From [Clostridium] saccharolyticum WM1 (GTDB taxonomy: Bacteria > Bacillota > Clostridia > Lachnospirales > Lachnospiraceae), in assembly GCF_000144625.1 (NCBI RefSeq), contig NC_014376.1, positions 4,302,501 to 4,366,500 of the forward strand: 64,000 nucleotides of DNA. Direction: 5' to 3'. The translations under genes were made by a program, and so were the position numbers. This document shows positions 26,519 to 36,826 of the stretch, one piece after another. A model generated the notes under the pieces. The model ran no database searches. It saw only the letters and a program-made list of their open reading frames with translations, and was not told the DNA's origin. Positions within the stretch are counted from its first letter, which is position 1, and each line of letters starts with the position of its first letter.

Positions 26519-27447
26519 TACTTTTCCTCCCATAGCTTATCCGGATACAGGCCTGCTTCTTTCAGTCCTTTGATGGCATTTACCACGGTCTCTTTATCTT
26601 CCTTGTAAGTGACTCCGTACCAGCGGTCCACGCTCTTTAATACGGAAACCTCAGCCTTTCCTTCCTTTAACAGCTCATCAACCACAAAGGGAAGGAAGTA
26701 TTCGCATTTCACCGGATTTACCGGAAGCTCCCTGTCTAAAAATGCGGCAAACCGTTCCTCAAGCTCCTTTAATACGCTGCTCGTAAAGCCCCACATATTC
26801 ATGGAAACGATGGTGTCCTCTCCCAGCCCGGTCCAGGTTTTTCCGTCATCCTCGGTAAACTCCGCATTGTCCCCGTGCTTTTCGATTCTGGTCCGCTCGT
26901 GAATGTCAATCAGCTTTCCAGCCACATCGGTGCTGCACACTCCTCTTGCCACATGTCCGTTTTCCGTTAAGGTGTTGTAAAGCTTGTAGCCCACCATGGT
27001 ATACTGGTACTTCTCTCCGTCTGTAACTGTGTTAAGCTGGTCATAAATAGATACAAAGGCACTTCTGCCATAATAATCGTCTGCATTAATGACTGCAAAG
27101 GGTCCGTCTACCACGTCCCTGCAGCATAAAACCGCATGGGCTGTTCCCCAGGGCTTTACTCTTCCTTCCGGCACCTGGTACCCCTCAGGAAGCATAGCAA
27201 GCTCCTGATATACGTATTCCACCTGTACATGAGCCGCCATGCGGTCTCCGATGTTTTCCTTAAATTCCTTCTCAATACCCTTTTTAATAATAAAAACAAC
27301 CTTATCAAATCCAGCGCAAATTGCATCATAGATAGAGAAATCAATGATCTTGTTTCCATAGGCATCCACTGGATCGATCTGCTTTAAGCCTCCGTAGCGG
27401 CTTCCCATGCCTGCTGCCATGATTACCAGAACCGGTTTCTTGTTCAT
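26518..27447 (-). CDS. Sugar-1-phosphate nucleotidyltransferase, copy 1
   Basis: The 309-residue protein starts with the nucleotidyltransferase signature VLVIMAAGMGSRYGG, has FAVINADDYYG (metal Asp) near 100 and continues as a family typical of UTP or TTP:sugar-1-P transferases. I start at ATG 27447, preceded by AGGAGG; the upstream extension to 27495 crosses the promoter. It is first in the operon with the NahK-like kinase and galE, so its likely job is to charge the hexosamine 1-phosphate with UTP. A paralogue lies at 33679-34611. Confidence 0.85.
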   Translation of the reverse strand: MNKKPVLVIMAAGMGSRYGGLKQIDPVDAYGNKIIDFSIYDAICAGFDKVVFIIKKGIEKEFKENIGDRMAAHVQVEYVYQELAMLPEGYQVPEGRVKPWGTAHAVLCCRDVVDGPFAVINADDYYGRSAFVSIYDQLNTVTDGEKYQYTMVGYKLYNTLTENGHVARGVCSTDVAGKLIDIHERTRIEKHGDNAEFTEDDGKTWTGLGEDTIVSMNMWGFTSSVLKELEERFAAFLDRELPVNPVKCEYFLPFVVDELLKEGKAEVSVLKSVDRWYGVTYKEDKETVVNAIKGLKEAGLYPDKLWEEK

Positions 27448-27477
27448 AGCTGTTACCTCCTTATTTCTATTAACCTC

Positions 27478-27535
27478 AGTATAATAAATGAGCATTAAAA
27501 GATATTTGCACTATTTATTATTTAATTTGCACTAT
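27478..27535 (-). promoter_or_regulatory. Promoter and AraC-type direct repeats of the hexosamine operon
   Basis: On the minus strand two exact 11-bp copies of ATAGTGCAAAT (27525-27535 and 27504-27514) are spaced 21 bp apart, two helical turns. The nearer copy touches the -35 region of a TATACT -10 box (27478-27483). This is a typical AraC activator arrangement. Confidence 0.65.
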
Positions 27536-27565
27536 CGTACTCTTCTCCACATTTTCCACGGAATG

Positions 27566-27574
27566 TGGTATAAT
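27566..27574 (+). promoter_or_regulatory. Extended -10 promoter for AraC copy 2
   Basis: TGGTATAAT matches the TGnTATAAT element. It is preceded by a CCACATT/AATGTGG inverted repeat. The leader to the regulator start is about 110 nt. Confidence 0.5.
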
Positions 27575-27691
27575 GATTGCGATCCAATCATGATGGTGTT
27601 TGCATTCGCCAAATGCTGCTGCGCAGTGTCTGGCTCACTGCTTTTATGGTATGTCCTTAACTACGATCATGCCTACGGAAAGGAGGTTTCC

Positions 27692-28600
27692 ATGGCTTAC
27701 AAAAGCACTCTGCTGCGATCTTCTGCCGTTGTGAAAAAAGTCATAACCATTCATTACTTCGAATATATGAGCGATTTCTCCTTTTCAGGGGAAAGTCATG
27801 ATTTCTGGGAATTTGTCTGCGTTGACAAGGGAGTCATCGATGTAATGGCAGGGGAGAAGCGGATCCCTTTAAAAAGGGGAAACATCATCTTCCACAAGCC
27901 AGGAGAGTTCCATAACATACTGACGAACGGAACCATCGCCCCCAATCTGGTGGTGGTAAGCTTTGAGTGCAGCTCTCCCTTTATGAAGGCATTTGAAGGG
28001 GAGATCCTGTCCGTACAGGAGACAGAAATGGCTTTGCTGGCTCAGATCATCATTGAGGCGCGGAATGCATTTTCAGGACGGCTTGATGACCCGTACCAGG
28101 AGGAACTGGTCCGAAGGCAGCATCCCCTGTCCTTTGGTGCAGAGCAGCTGATCGGGAATTATCTGGAGGAACTGATCATTCATCTTTACCGCAGGTATTT
28201 TTTAAATCCGGAGCAGATCTCCACCAGACGCACCACAGGAAGTTCCAAACACGGAGATGCCCATAACCGGATCGTCCGCTATCTGGAAGAGCACATCGGG
28301 GAACACCTTACCATTGAATCCATATGCCGGGATAATCTGACCGGGCGGTCCCAGCTTCAGAAAATTTTCCATAAGGCCTACGGCTGCGGGGTCATCGATT
28401 TTTTTACGGACATGAAGATCGATGCCGCCAAGCACCTGATTCGCAGCAACCAGCTGAACTTTACTGAAATTGCCGACCGCCTGGGCTACAGCTCCGTCCA
28501 CTATTTTTCCAGGCAGTTTAAAAAGCTGACCGGGATGACACCGTCGGAATATGCCACCTCCATCCGTTCCCTTTCGGAAAAAGGCTCTGAAAAGCCTTAG
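27692..28600 (+). CDS. AraC-family transcriptional regulator, copy 2
   Basis: The 302-residue regulator has a cupin-like N-terminal domain (KRGNIIFHKPGEFHNILTNG) and a double helix-turn-helix C terminus (LTIESICRDNLTGRSQLQKIF; FTEIADRLGYSSVHYFSRQFK). ATG 27692 follows a perfect AGGAGG; the longer frame to 27488 is unsupported and crosses its own promoter. It is divergent from the nucleotidyltransferase-kinase-galE operon and is the evident candidate regulator. It is a close paralogue of the regulator at 22158. Confidence 0.92.
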   Translation: MAYKSTLLRSSAVVKKVITIHYFEYMSDFSFSGESHDFWEFVCVDKGVIDVMAGEKRIPLKRGNIIFHKPGEFHNILTNGTIAPNLVVVSFECSSPFMKAFEGEILSVQETEMALLAQIIIEARNAFSGRLDDPYQEELVRRQHPLSFGAEQLIGNYLEELIIHLYRRYFLNPEQISTRRTTGSSKHGDAHNRIVRYLEEHIGEHLTIESICRDNLTGRSQLQKIFHKAYGCGVIDFFTDMKIDAAKHLIRSNQLNFTEIADRLGYSSVHYFSRQFKKLTGMTPSEYATSIRSLSEKGSEKP

Positions 28601-28626
28601 CCCGGCTTGCCGTTTGAGCAGATAGG

Positions 28627-28650
28627 AAAAGGCGGGAATTTCCCCCGCCT
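28627..28650 (-). terminator. Terminator at the end of murA
   Basis: AGGCGGGGG and CCCGCCT form a GC-rich stem on the minus strand followed by TTTTCC. The stem starts at the murA stop codon and may also serve the convergent AraC gene. Confidence 0.7.
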
Positions 28651-29941
28651 AGCCAACCTTTAATTTGAATTTCCTTACTTCACTTTCAGAATCCACCTTT
28701 TCGATCACGGCACCAAGGCCCTGAAGCTTTTCTTCAAAGCATTCATAGCCTCTCTGGATGTACCCGATCTCATCCACCACCGTATAACCGTCAGCAGCCA
28801 GTCCGGCAATCACTAAAGCCGCACCCGCACGAAGATCTGGAGCGTTAACAAACGCACCGGTAAAACCGCCTACCCCATCAATCACCGCCACATTTCCTTC
28901 CACCTTCACATTCGCACCCATGCGGGATAACTCATCCACATAGCGGAAACGGTTCTCAAAAATGCTTTCTGTAACCACACTGGTGCCTTTTGCAAGGGCC
29001 AGGGTCACCGTCATCTGGGGCTGCATATCGGTAGGAAATCCCGGATAGGGAAGGGTCTTGATGTCTGTATGCCTCTGGTTGGATTTGCCTACCACGCGGA
29101 CTGCATCATCGAACTCCACCACCTCGCATCCCATCTCCAGAAGCTTTGCAGAAATCGCCTCCAAGTGCTTAGGGATCACGTTTTTCACCATAACATCTCC
29201 CTTGGTGATGGCCGCCGCGCACATAAAAGTACCGGCTTCGATCTGGTCCGGGATGATGGAATACTCGGTACCATGAAGCTTTCTAACGCCCCGGATCCGG
29301 ATGGTATCCGTACCGGCTCCTTTGATATTGGCACCCATGCTGTTTAAAAAGTTTGCCACGTCGACTACATGAGGCTCTTTTGCCACGTTTTCCAGAATCG
29401 TCTGACCCTCGGCAAGGGTCGCCGCCATCATAACGTTAATGGTGGCCCCTACGCTTACAACGTCCAGATAGATATGGCTTGCCACCAGATCAATGGCATG
29501 GGCAATCACCGCCCCCCGTTCAATTCTTACGTCGGCTCCTAGAGCACGAAATCCCTTGAGGTGCTGGTCAATAGGCCTGCTTCCAATGTTGCAGCCTCCC
29601 GGAAGGGGAACCTGGGCGCTTTTATATTTGCCAAGCATGGCTCCGATAAAATAATAGGAAGCCCTGATCTTTCGGATATAATCATCATCCACCGAAACCT
29701 CACGGATGGTCTTTCCGTTGATGCGGACCGTATGCCTGTCGATTCTCTCTACCCTTGCACCGATCTCCTCTATTGCCTCCAGCAACACATTTATATCTCT
29801 GACATCAGGCAGATTATCGATCAGAACATCCTCATCCGTCATGATCGCTGCTGCCAGAATTCCCAAAGCGGCATTCTTAGCTCCGCCGATGGTCACTTCA
29901 CCCACCAGTGGATTTCCGCCTTTCATAATATACTGCTCCAT
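28649..29941 (-). CDS. murA: UDP-N-acetylglucosamine 1-carboxyvinyltransferase
   Basis: The 430-residue enzyme transfers enolpyruvate from PEP to UDP-GlcNAc, the first committed step of peptidoglycan synthesis. The PEP-binding catalytic Cys is Cys117 in PLPGGCNIGSRPIDQHLKG; GGAKNAALG with the conserved Lys-Asn is at residue 20. Because Cys rather than Asp is present, the enzyme should be sensitive to fosfomycin by family knowledge. Length is typical. Many clostridia have two paralogues; this may be either MurA1 or MurA2/MurZ. Confidence 0.95.
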   Translation of the reverse strand: MEQYIMKGGNPLVGEVTIGGAKNAALGILAAAIMTDEDVLIDNLPDVRDINVLLEAIEEIGARVERIDRHTVRINGKTIREVSVDDDYIRKIRASYYFIGAMLGKYKSAQVPLPGGCNIGSRPIDQHLKGFRALGADVRIERGAVIAHAIDLVASHIYLDVVSVGATINVMMAATLAEGQTILENVAKEPHVVDVANFLNSMGANIKGAGTDTIRIRGVRKLHGTEYSIIPDQIEAGTFMCAAAITKGDVMVKNVIPKHLEAISAKLLEMGCEVVEFDDAVRVVGKSNQRHTDIKTLPYPGFPTDMQPQMTVTLALAKGTSVVTESIFENRFRYVDELSRMGANVKVEGNVAVIDGVGGFTGAFVNAPDLRAGAALVIAGLAADGYTVVDEIGYIQRGYECFEEKLQGLGAVIEKVDSESEVRKFKLKVG

Positions 29942-30049
29942 TTCACACCTCTGATTATCTTGTTATCTATTACAAAATTCTTAAATTTTATCCATTAGCC
30001 TTTAATGATTATAACATATCTTATGAATTTGTAAAGAGAACGCACTTTC

Positions 30050-32527
30050 TTATTCCATAAATACTCCGCAGACAAAATCATTTCCCTGACCTGCAAAGTA
30101 TGCAGAGGCATCGTTTAAGCCCATCTTCTGGCTCTCTCCTGATACCGGGTTATAGACAGTCACATTATAGGAATCATAACCGGAAAGGAGCAGATAGCCG
30201 CCCTGAAGGTTATAGGCGGCCACCGGGCAGCCATGGCCGATGAAATAAAGCACCTGGTTTAAGGTGCAGCCTCTGGCATCCAGCATGAGGACTCCGTCCC
30301 CGGTAATGCCGTTTTCTGTGAACCCTTCCAGATTCCTTAAAAAGGCGGCTCCCGTTTTCAACGGTTCCTTCATATTGCGTGACGGCGGACGGTTTACCCG
30401 GTTCCATACAATCTCCTGGTTTTTGTCTGTCACAACTCCCATTTTATCGTAAGCAAGGGCAAGGGCATCTGTAAAACTGCGGCTGCTTCCAAGGTAACAG
30501 CCACCCCCATAAGCATAAAACCTGTTTTCCTGGGTTCTTCCATTGCTCTTTAATTCTACCACCTCCGTGGTTTCATAAGCAACCTTTTTAGGAACGGTAA
30601 TCCTTACGTCCTTGCTCGCTGCTTCTTTTTCCAGCTGAACAAAATAAAGCTTTCTCCGGTCCTCTGAGGCATACCAGCCAATGCCTTCCATCTCTCCGCC
30701 TGTAAGCTCCTGATTGCAGACAATGGTATCCTGCTTGGAGGACACATAGGACTGGTCTCCTGATTTAACCACCTGAGTCAAATGGATCCGGCTGGCATCC
30801 ACGGATACATCCGCAATGTAAACATTCTCATTCTCATATTCCTTAACGATATTACCACCTTGGTCCATGATCTCGATCCGGTACATGGGAGCATCCTTTG
30901 TTCTTCCATTCTGCACCCACACATCGCCTTTTCGGGCGATTCCGTATATGAAATCATCTCCGACGAATCCAAGTGGCCTGTAAATATTATCCTCCCCGCC
31001 GGTTATCTCCCGCTTCACTCCGGTATCCAGATCCATGAGGTGAACCACTCCGGCTCCATAAAAGTCACTGCTTTCCTGCCAGGCAAAACGGCGCTCTGAG
31101 CTGCTGACTGCATATCCTCCTACCACCAGGGAATCCGCCAGAACCATGTATTCATTGCTGTTTAGATCAATGCCGTAAACCGCCCGGTCCGCCATGAGAT
31201 AAAGCATTCCGTTGGACCCCACATGAGCCAGCTGGCCGATGTCTTCCTTAAGCATATCAAAGGAACGTGTCACAGGAGTGAAAAAACGTTCCGTGGTAGC
31301 GTTATCCTGGCTGCTGTATTGATACATGGCAACACCCAGTCCGCCTTCATGAATTCCCCGGTTCATATATCCGTAGACCAGGAAATCCACATCTCCGTTA
31401 TCCTTGACCGAAAGGATCTTGATATCATGCTGATCGTAGCCGCTGCGAAGCCCATCATCTTCCCCGCTTCGGAAGGAGAATACTTTTACTGCGTGCTCCC
31501 TGCTCTGGTCATAGGTCCACAGATCCCGGTTTACCGCATAAGCCAGGAAATCACCAGACGGGCTTTTTGCCGTCCGTATTTCATCCTGGTTGGAAATACC
31601 CAGCATGATCCTTTTTCCAGAAAACAGACCCTTCTGACCAGAAAAAATCTGATTTGTATCCCGTTCAAAGTCCATAAGGTAAATGCGCCTGCTGTCCCAC
31701 TTCATGGTAAAGCTGTCCTCTACCTCATACAGCTCCTGAATATCGCCTTCACCGTCCCTTGACACCTCATAATCCAGCCTGACACTGCACATAATTCCGT
31801 TTAAATCCTTTAACGTTACCCTGATATCGCCCACGGGTTTCACGGAAAGCCCGCCCCATGTAAGCTGGGTAAAACTGGAGCGAATCGTCACATGGCCCAG
31901 GGAACTGTTGTCTTCTCCTTCACTGGTCTCCAGATAGGTGGTAAGCTGCCGGGCCTGGTCATAGTCAAAGGTTTTGGTTGTGAAATCCACCGCAAAATCA
32001 ATCATATCCTTTGCATTGGTACTGTCCGTCCACACAATGCGGGTATAGTAAAGCAGTTTCCCGTTCCCGGACGTATCCAGGGACAGGATGAGCAGGTATT
32101 CCTTATCCTTTGCCAAAAGGTTCTGGATGGGAAGGGTTGCCGTTACACCTTCCTCTCCCTGGTCCCATTGATCAATGGTTGTCCGCTCCACCAGACGTCC
32201 CAGATCCATGCTTCGAACCTCATATTCTATGCCCTGTATGCTGCCTTTATAATCTGATATCTGAATATTCATGGATCTGTTCGGAGGAAGGACCGTAAGG
32301 GCTTCCCTGGAAACCGTCTGCTTCATATCCTGGGTATACCCATGAAGAAGGTTCATTTTTCTGCCGTACATATCCGAATAAACTACGGGCAGAGAGGCTT
32401 CATCCATGGAGGTATAAACCATAACATCACTTTTTTCTGTATTTTTCTGGTTCCACACAAAATAAACTGCGATTGCCGTAACAAAAACCGCAGATAATAT
32501 CCCTATTTTTTTCATTAATCGATTCAT
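30050..32527 (-). CDS. Large membrane-anchored protein of unknown function
   Basis: This 825-residue protein has an N-terminal membrane anchor (MKKIGILSAVFVTAIAVYFVW) and a long extracytoplasmic part without further membrane segments. It reads as beta-rich with several short propeller-like stretches (GNGMLYLMADRAVYGIDLN; YRPLGFVGDDFIYGIARKG) and a C-terminal region containing GVLMLDARGCTLNQVLYFIG with one Cys. I do not recognise the family. I start at ATG 32527, 6 nt after GAGGAAG; the ATG at 32551 is an alternative. It is transcribed alone. A cell-surface or sensory role is possible but not shown. Confidence 0.7.
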   Translation of the reverse strand: MNRLMKKIGILSAVFVTAIAVYFVWNQKNTEKSDVMVYTSMDEASLPVVYSDMYGRKMNLLHGYTQDMKQTVSREALTVLPPNRSMNIQISDYKGSIQGIEYEVRSMDLGRLVERTTIDQWDQGEEGVTATLPIQNLLAKDKEYLLILSLDTSGNGKLLYYTRIVWTDSTNAKDMIDFAVDFTTKTFDYDQARQLTTYLETSEGEDNSSLGHVTIRSSFTQLTWGGLSVKPVGDIRVTLKDLNGIMCSVRLDYEVSRDGEGDIQELYEVEDSFTMKWDSRRIYLMDFERDTNQIFSGQKGLFSGKRIMLGISNQDEIRTAKSPSGDFLAYAVNRDLWTYDQSREHAVKVFSFRSGEDDGLRSGYDQHDIKILSVKDNGDVDFLVYGYMNRGIHEGGLGVAMYQYSSQDNATTERFFTPVTRSFDMLKEDIGQLAHVGSNGMLYLMADRAVYGIDLNSNEYMVLADSLVVGGYAVSSSERRFAWQESSDFYGAGVVHLMDLDTGVKREITGGEDNIYRPLGFVGDDFIYGIARKGDVWVQNGRTKDAPMYRIEIMDQGGNIVKEYENENVYIADVSVDASRIHLTQVVKSGDQSYVSSKQDTIVCNQELTGGEMEGIGWYASEDRRKLYFVQLEKEAASKDVRITVPKKVAYETTEVVELKSNGRTQENRFYAYGGGCYLGSSRSFTDALALAYDKMGVVTDKNQEIVWNRVNRPPSRNMKEPLKTGAAFLRNLEGFTENGITGDGVLMLDARGCTLNQVLYFIGHGCPVAAYNLQGGYLLLSGYDSYNVTVYNPVSGESQKMGLNDASAYFAGQGNDFVCGVFME

Positions 32528-32567
32528 CCAAAACTTCCTCTGCTTCCGCATTTTATATACTAATGAT

Positions 32568-32605
32568 CATGGATATGAACCCATATCCGGCTGATTCATA
32601 AACAG
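32568..32605. repeat. Palindromic dispersed repeat, copy A
   Basis: TGATCATGGATATGAAC, CCATATCCGGC and TGATTCA form a stem (GGATATG/CATATCC) with flanking TGAT... arms. It resembles the element at 54049-54086. Confidence 0.5.
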
Positions 32606-32732
32606 GAGGGGGAGAGATCTTTCTCTCTCAGCCTTATCTCCTTTATTGTATACAATAATATCCAAAACTACAACGAAAACTTTCTTAAACATTCGTTAAG
32701 CAGACTTGGATTAACGGATACCGCAATACAAT

Positions 32733-32772
32733 AAAAAGCAGCTATCCGCCAAAGATCGGGGAATAGCTGCTT
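32733..32772 (-). terminator. Terminator of the Trp/Gly/Pro repeat protein gene
   Basis: AAAGCAGCTAT and ATAGCTGCTTT form a 10-11 bp stem on the minus strand, followed by TTTTA. Confidence 0.8.
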
Positions 32773-32781
32773 TCCTTTTTC

Positions 32782-33561
32782 CTATTTGCAATGTCCGCTG
32801 CGGCACCTCCTGCGGTGCATCTCATTGAGTAGAAGTACATTGATAACACCGTTCAGCCAGCCATCATTATAACGCGGACCCCATGGACCCCACGGCCCTT
32901 TCTGTCCCGGCGGACAGCACGGCGGGTCCCATGGTCCTCTTCGTCCCGGTGGACCCCACGGCGCGTCCCATGGTCCTCTTCGTCCCGGTGGACCCCACGG
33001 CCCTTTCGGCCCATGGGGACCCCATGGCTCTCTTCGTCCCGGTGGGCCCCATGGCCCTTTTGAGTCCGGCGGACCCCATGGCCCTCTTCGGCCCGGAGGA
33101 CCCCATGGAGGCGGGTCCCATGTAGACCCTCTGCCCTGTATCAGAAGATCTGACTCATCTGTTTCCTCAGCCTCCCAGTCCGGTGTTTCCGTCCCCTCTA
33201 CGTTCGACTGCTCTGCGCCTTCTGTTTCTGCTGTCATTTCATCTGCAAGAATCCCATCTCTGTGTATCTGGTCGCATATGGAATCGCAAATCTGGTTGAT
33301 CATCATACGGTCCGGATATTCATCATACATGGGACTGTTTTTATAATCCAGATGATCACACGCAGAAACTACATATTCCTGCAAACGTTTCATATGTCCC
33401 GGGTACATTCCCTGCAGATATTCCAGATCCTGTACAATAAGATCCTTTCTTTCCAAGGGACGCCCTGCAGCACTCCTGTCACCATAAAGCATATATGGCT
33501 TCAGTTCCTGATAGCTGTTTCCATAAGTATTGTCCGGGTTCATCGGCACGGTCGTTATCAC
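32782..33561 (-). CDS. Trp-Gly-Pro-Pro repeat protein, possibly spore-associated
   Basis: The 259-residue protein has an N-terminal helical part (about 1-145) with YLQGMYPGHMKRLQEYV and MYDEYPDRMMINQICDSIC, then a low-complexity tract (about 146-235) made of WGPPGRRGP- and WGPPGPKGP-like units, and a basic end (MHRRRCRSGHCK). The N-terminal pattern resembles small clostridial proteins found beside spore-coat genes, and the tract resembles collagen-like or Gly/Pro-rich coat filaments. A coat or exosporium role is inference. No signal peptide is present. Expression would be expected late in sporulation, but no sigma-E/K promoter was identified with confidence. Confidence 0.7.
   Translation of the reverse strand: MITTVPMNPDNTYGNSYQELKPYMLYGDRSAAGRPLERKDLIVQDLEYLQGMYPGHMKRLQEYVVSACDHLDYKNSPMYDEYPDRMMINQICDSICDQIHRDGILADEMTAETEGAEQSNVEGTETPDWEAEETDESDLLIQGRGSTWDPPPWGPPGRRGPWGPPDSKGPWGPPGRREPWGPHGPKGPWGPPGRRGPWDAPWGPPGRRGPWDPPCCPPGQKGPWGPWGPRYNDGWLNGVINVLLLNEMHRRRCRSGHCK
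32877..33125 (-). repeat. Tandem repeat tract within the repeat-protein gene
   Basis: A G/C-rich run of roughly 15- to 33-bp units (plus-strand GGACCCCA(C/T)GG...TCCCGG) encodes the Trp-Gly-Pro-Pro repeats. Units differ by small changes, as expected of slippage and unequal exchange. Confidence 0.85.
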
Positions 33562-33678
33562 TCCCTGCTTTTTTGCTTATACAAAACCATTTTATGCAAA
33601 AATACAGAAAATGTGCAGGAACCCATGAAAGGAAAAAACGGCTTTCTGATGGCATGCCGGTCAGAAAACCGCTGATCC

Positions 33679-34611
33679 TTATGAATCGATATGGAAAAGG
33701 CGCTCCGGATACACTCCTTCTGAAACCAGCTTCCTGATTGCCGCCGCAACAGCAGGCTTGTCTTCTTTATATGTTACGCCAAACCACCGGTCCTTTGTTT
33801 CAAGGACTCTTACCTGTGCTTTTTGGGAATGGACAAGCTGATCTATAATCTTAGGAAGCAGGTATTCTGTTTTCACATCCCCTTCTTTTATACTGTCTAA
33901 AAACTCCGGAAAACCTCTCTCCAGTTCCTCAAGAAACGCCGGGGACAGCCCCCACATATTCATGGACACATTCTGGTTCAAAGGAATCACCACTTCCCCG
34001 CCTTCCTCACTGCGGCCTTCTGCCCGGTCTTCCTGCTGCCGGATCTCATAGGTTTCTGTTACCCCTATAAGTATCCCATTTTCATCCACCCGGCAAACGC
34101 CACGGGTTACGCCTCCATTTTCACTTAAGGTGTTGCCCAGAATAAATCCTCCCATACAAATATCAAAAGGCTTTGCCCCTGGGTCCATCTCATTTACCAG
34201 ATACTCATGGATCTTTATAAAGCCTTCTTTTCCATAATAGTCATCTGCATTGATCACTGCAAACGGTTCATGGATCACATCTTTTGCACATAACAGAGCC
34301 TGTCCGGTTCCCCAGGGCTTGGTTCTGGCTTCCGGCTTTGTATAACTTGCCGGCAGGTCATCAAGCTCCTGAAAAGCGTACTCTACAGGAACAATCTTCT
34401 CGATTCTCTTTCCGATGATTTCTTTAAAATCCTGCTCCAGATCCTTTCTTATGATGAATACAACTTTGTCAAATCCGGCTTTCAGAGCATCATAAATAGA
34501 ATAGTCCATAATAATCTCACCGCTTGGTCCTACAGGCTCCAGCTGCTTGATTCCTCCGCCGAACCGGCTTCCAATGCCTGCTGCCATAATTACTAATGAT
34601 GTCTTTTTCAT
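33679..34611 (-). CDS. Sugar-1-phosphate nucleotidyltransferase, copy 2
   Basis: The 310-residue protein is a paralogue of the enzyme at 26518: it starts LVIMAAGIGSRFGGG, and shares KAGFDKVVFII, TKPWGTGQALLCAKDV and FAVINADDYYG. The signature GSRFGG binds the nucleotide phosphates. It stands alone, with an SD (AGGGAGA) and a weak TATACT promoter upstream. Keeping two paralogues 7 kb apart suggests different sugar 1-phosphates or different regulation. Its partner kinase is not nearby. Confidence 0.82.
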   Translation of the reverse strand: MKKTSLVIMAAGIGSRFGGGIKQLEPVGPSGEIIMDYSIYDALKAGFDKVVFIIRKDLEQDFKEIIGKRIEKIVPVEYAFQELDDLPASYTKPEARTKPWGTGQALLCAKDVIHEPFAVINADDYYGKEGFIKIHEYLVNEMDPGAKPFDICMGGFILGNTLSENGGVTRGVCRVDENGILIGVTETYEIRQQEDRAEGRSEEGGEVVIPLNQNVSMNMWGLSPAFLEELERGFPEFLDSIKEGDVKTEYLLPKIIDQLVHSQKAQVRVLETKDRWFGVTYKEDKPAVAAAIRKLVSEGVYPERLFHIDS

Positions 34612-34796
34612 TACACTATCTCCCTGTTCGTTTTATCTGACTAATAGTATATCACAAAAGATAGGCTTAATCCATAGATTCAGGAATTTGTCCTCCATTC
34701 AAAAGCCCGCCGGAGATTAATAATAAACTTTATCTTCCGCCCCTGTCAGTCTCCATGATTCTCCTGCCTTTCACAGCATTATGTACCGGAAATAAA

Positions 34797-34836
34797 AAAG
34801 AGACCTGAACCTGTTAGATATGGTCCAAATCCCTTT
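34797..34836 (-). terminator. Probable terminator of the ATP synthase operon
   Basis: GGACC...GGTC arms on the minus strand are followed by TCTTTTTTATTT. The stem is short and imperfect, but the T run and position just after atpC fit. Confidence 0.5.
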
Positions 34837-34840
34837 TTCC

Positions 34841-35239
34841 TTACTTTGTAAGTGAAAGCCTTATAAGAGCCTTTTTTAAAGCTGTTTCTGCTCTTATGAT
34901 ATCGATCTCTCCGCTCTGCTCTTTCAAGCGGCGTTCTGCACGGATTTTAGCCTCCTCTGCACGGTTTACATCGATTTCTCCGGGCCATTCCACAACTTCC
35001 GCCATTATGACGATCTTTTCCGGTAAAACCTCAATAAAACCAGACATCAGGGCTGCTTCCTTCACTCCGTCCTCCTGGTGGATCTTTAAAACTCCAGGAG
35101 CAACAATGGCGGTTATTGGGATGTGATTCCGGTATACACCGATATCCCCTTCCGTGGTAGTAAGCTCCACCATGGAAGCCTCACCCTCGTAAAACTTCCG
35201 TTCCGGAGTGATGATATGCAGTTTGAATAAATCAGCCAT
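34841..35239 (-). CDS. atpC: ATP synthase epsilon subunit
   Basis: The 132-residue F1 central-stalk subunit has the N-terminal beta-sandwich (LFKLHIITPERKFYEGEASMVELTTTEGDIGV; YRNHIPITAIVAPGVLKI) and the C-terminal helical hairpin (AEEAKIRAERRLKEQ). It is the last gene of the operon, 11 bp after atpD. Confidence 0.97.
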   Translation of the reverse strand: MADLFKLHIITPERKFYEGEASMVELTTTEGDIGVYRNHIPITAIVAPGVLKIHQEDGVKEAALMSGFIEVLPEKIVIMAEVVEWPGEIDVNRAEEAKIRAERRLKEQSGEIDIIRAETALKKALIRLSLTK

Positions 35240-35250
35240 ATTCCCACCCC

Positions 35251-36816
<1,566 letters not shown>

Positions 36817-36826
36817 AAAAATATGC

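Noticed and set aside
27488..27691. N-terminal extension of AraC copy 2
   Set aside because: The extension includes the gene's own extended -10 promoter and is hydrophobic and unlike the paralogue; ATG 27692 has a perfect AGGAGG.
28649..29941. EPSP synthase (AroA)
   Set aside because: The Cys117 loop and GGAKNAALG are MurA-specific.
32867..33121. Alternative-frame 84-residue repeat protein (Met-Gly-Ser/Ala-rich) within the WGPP tract
   Set aside because: Repeats with unit lengths that are multiples of three stay open in other frames by chance; no SD or partner was seen.
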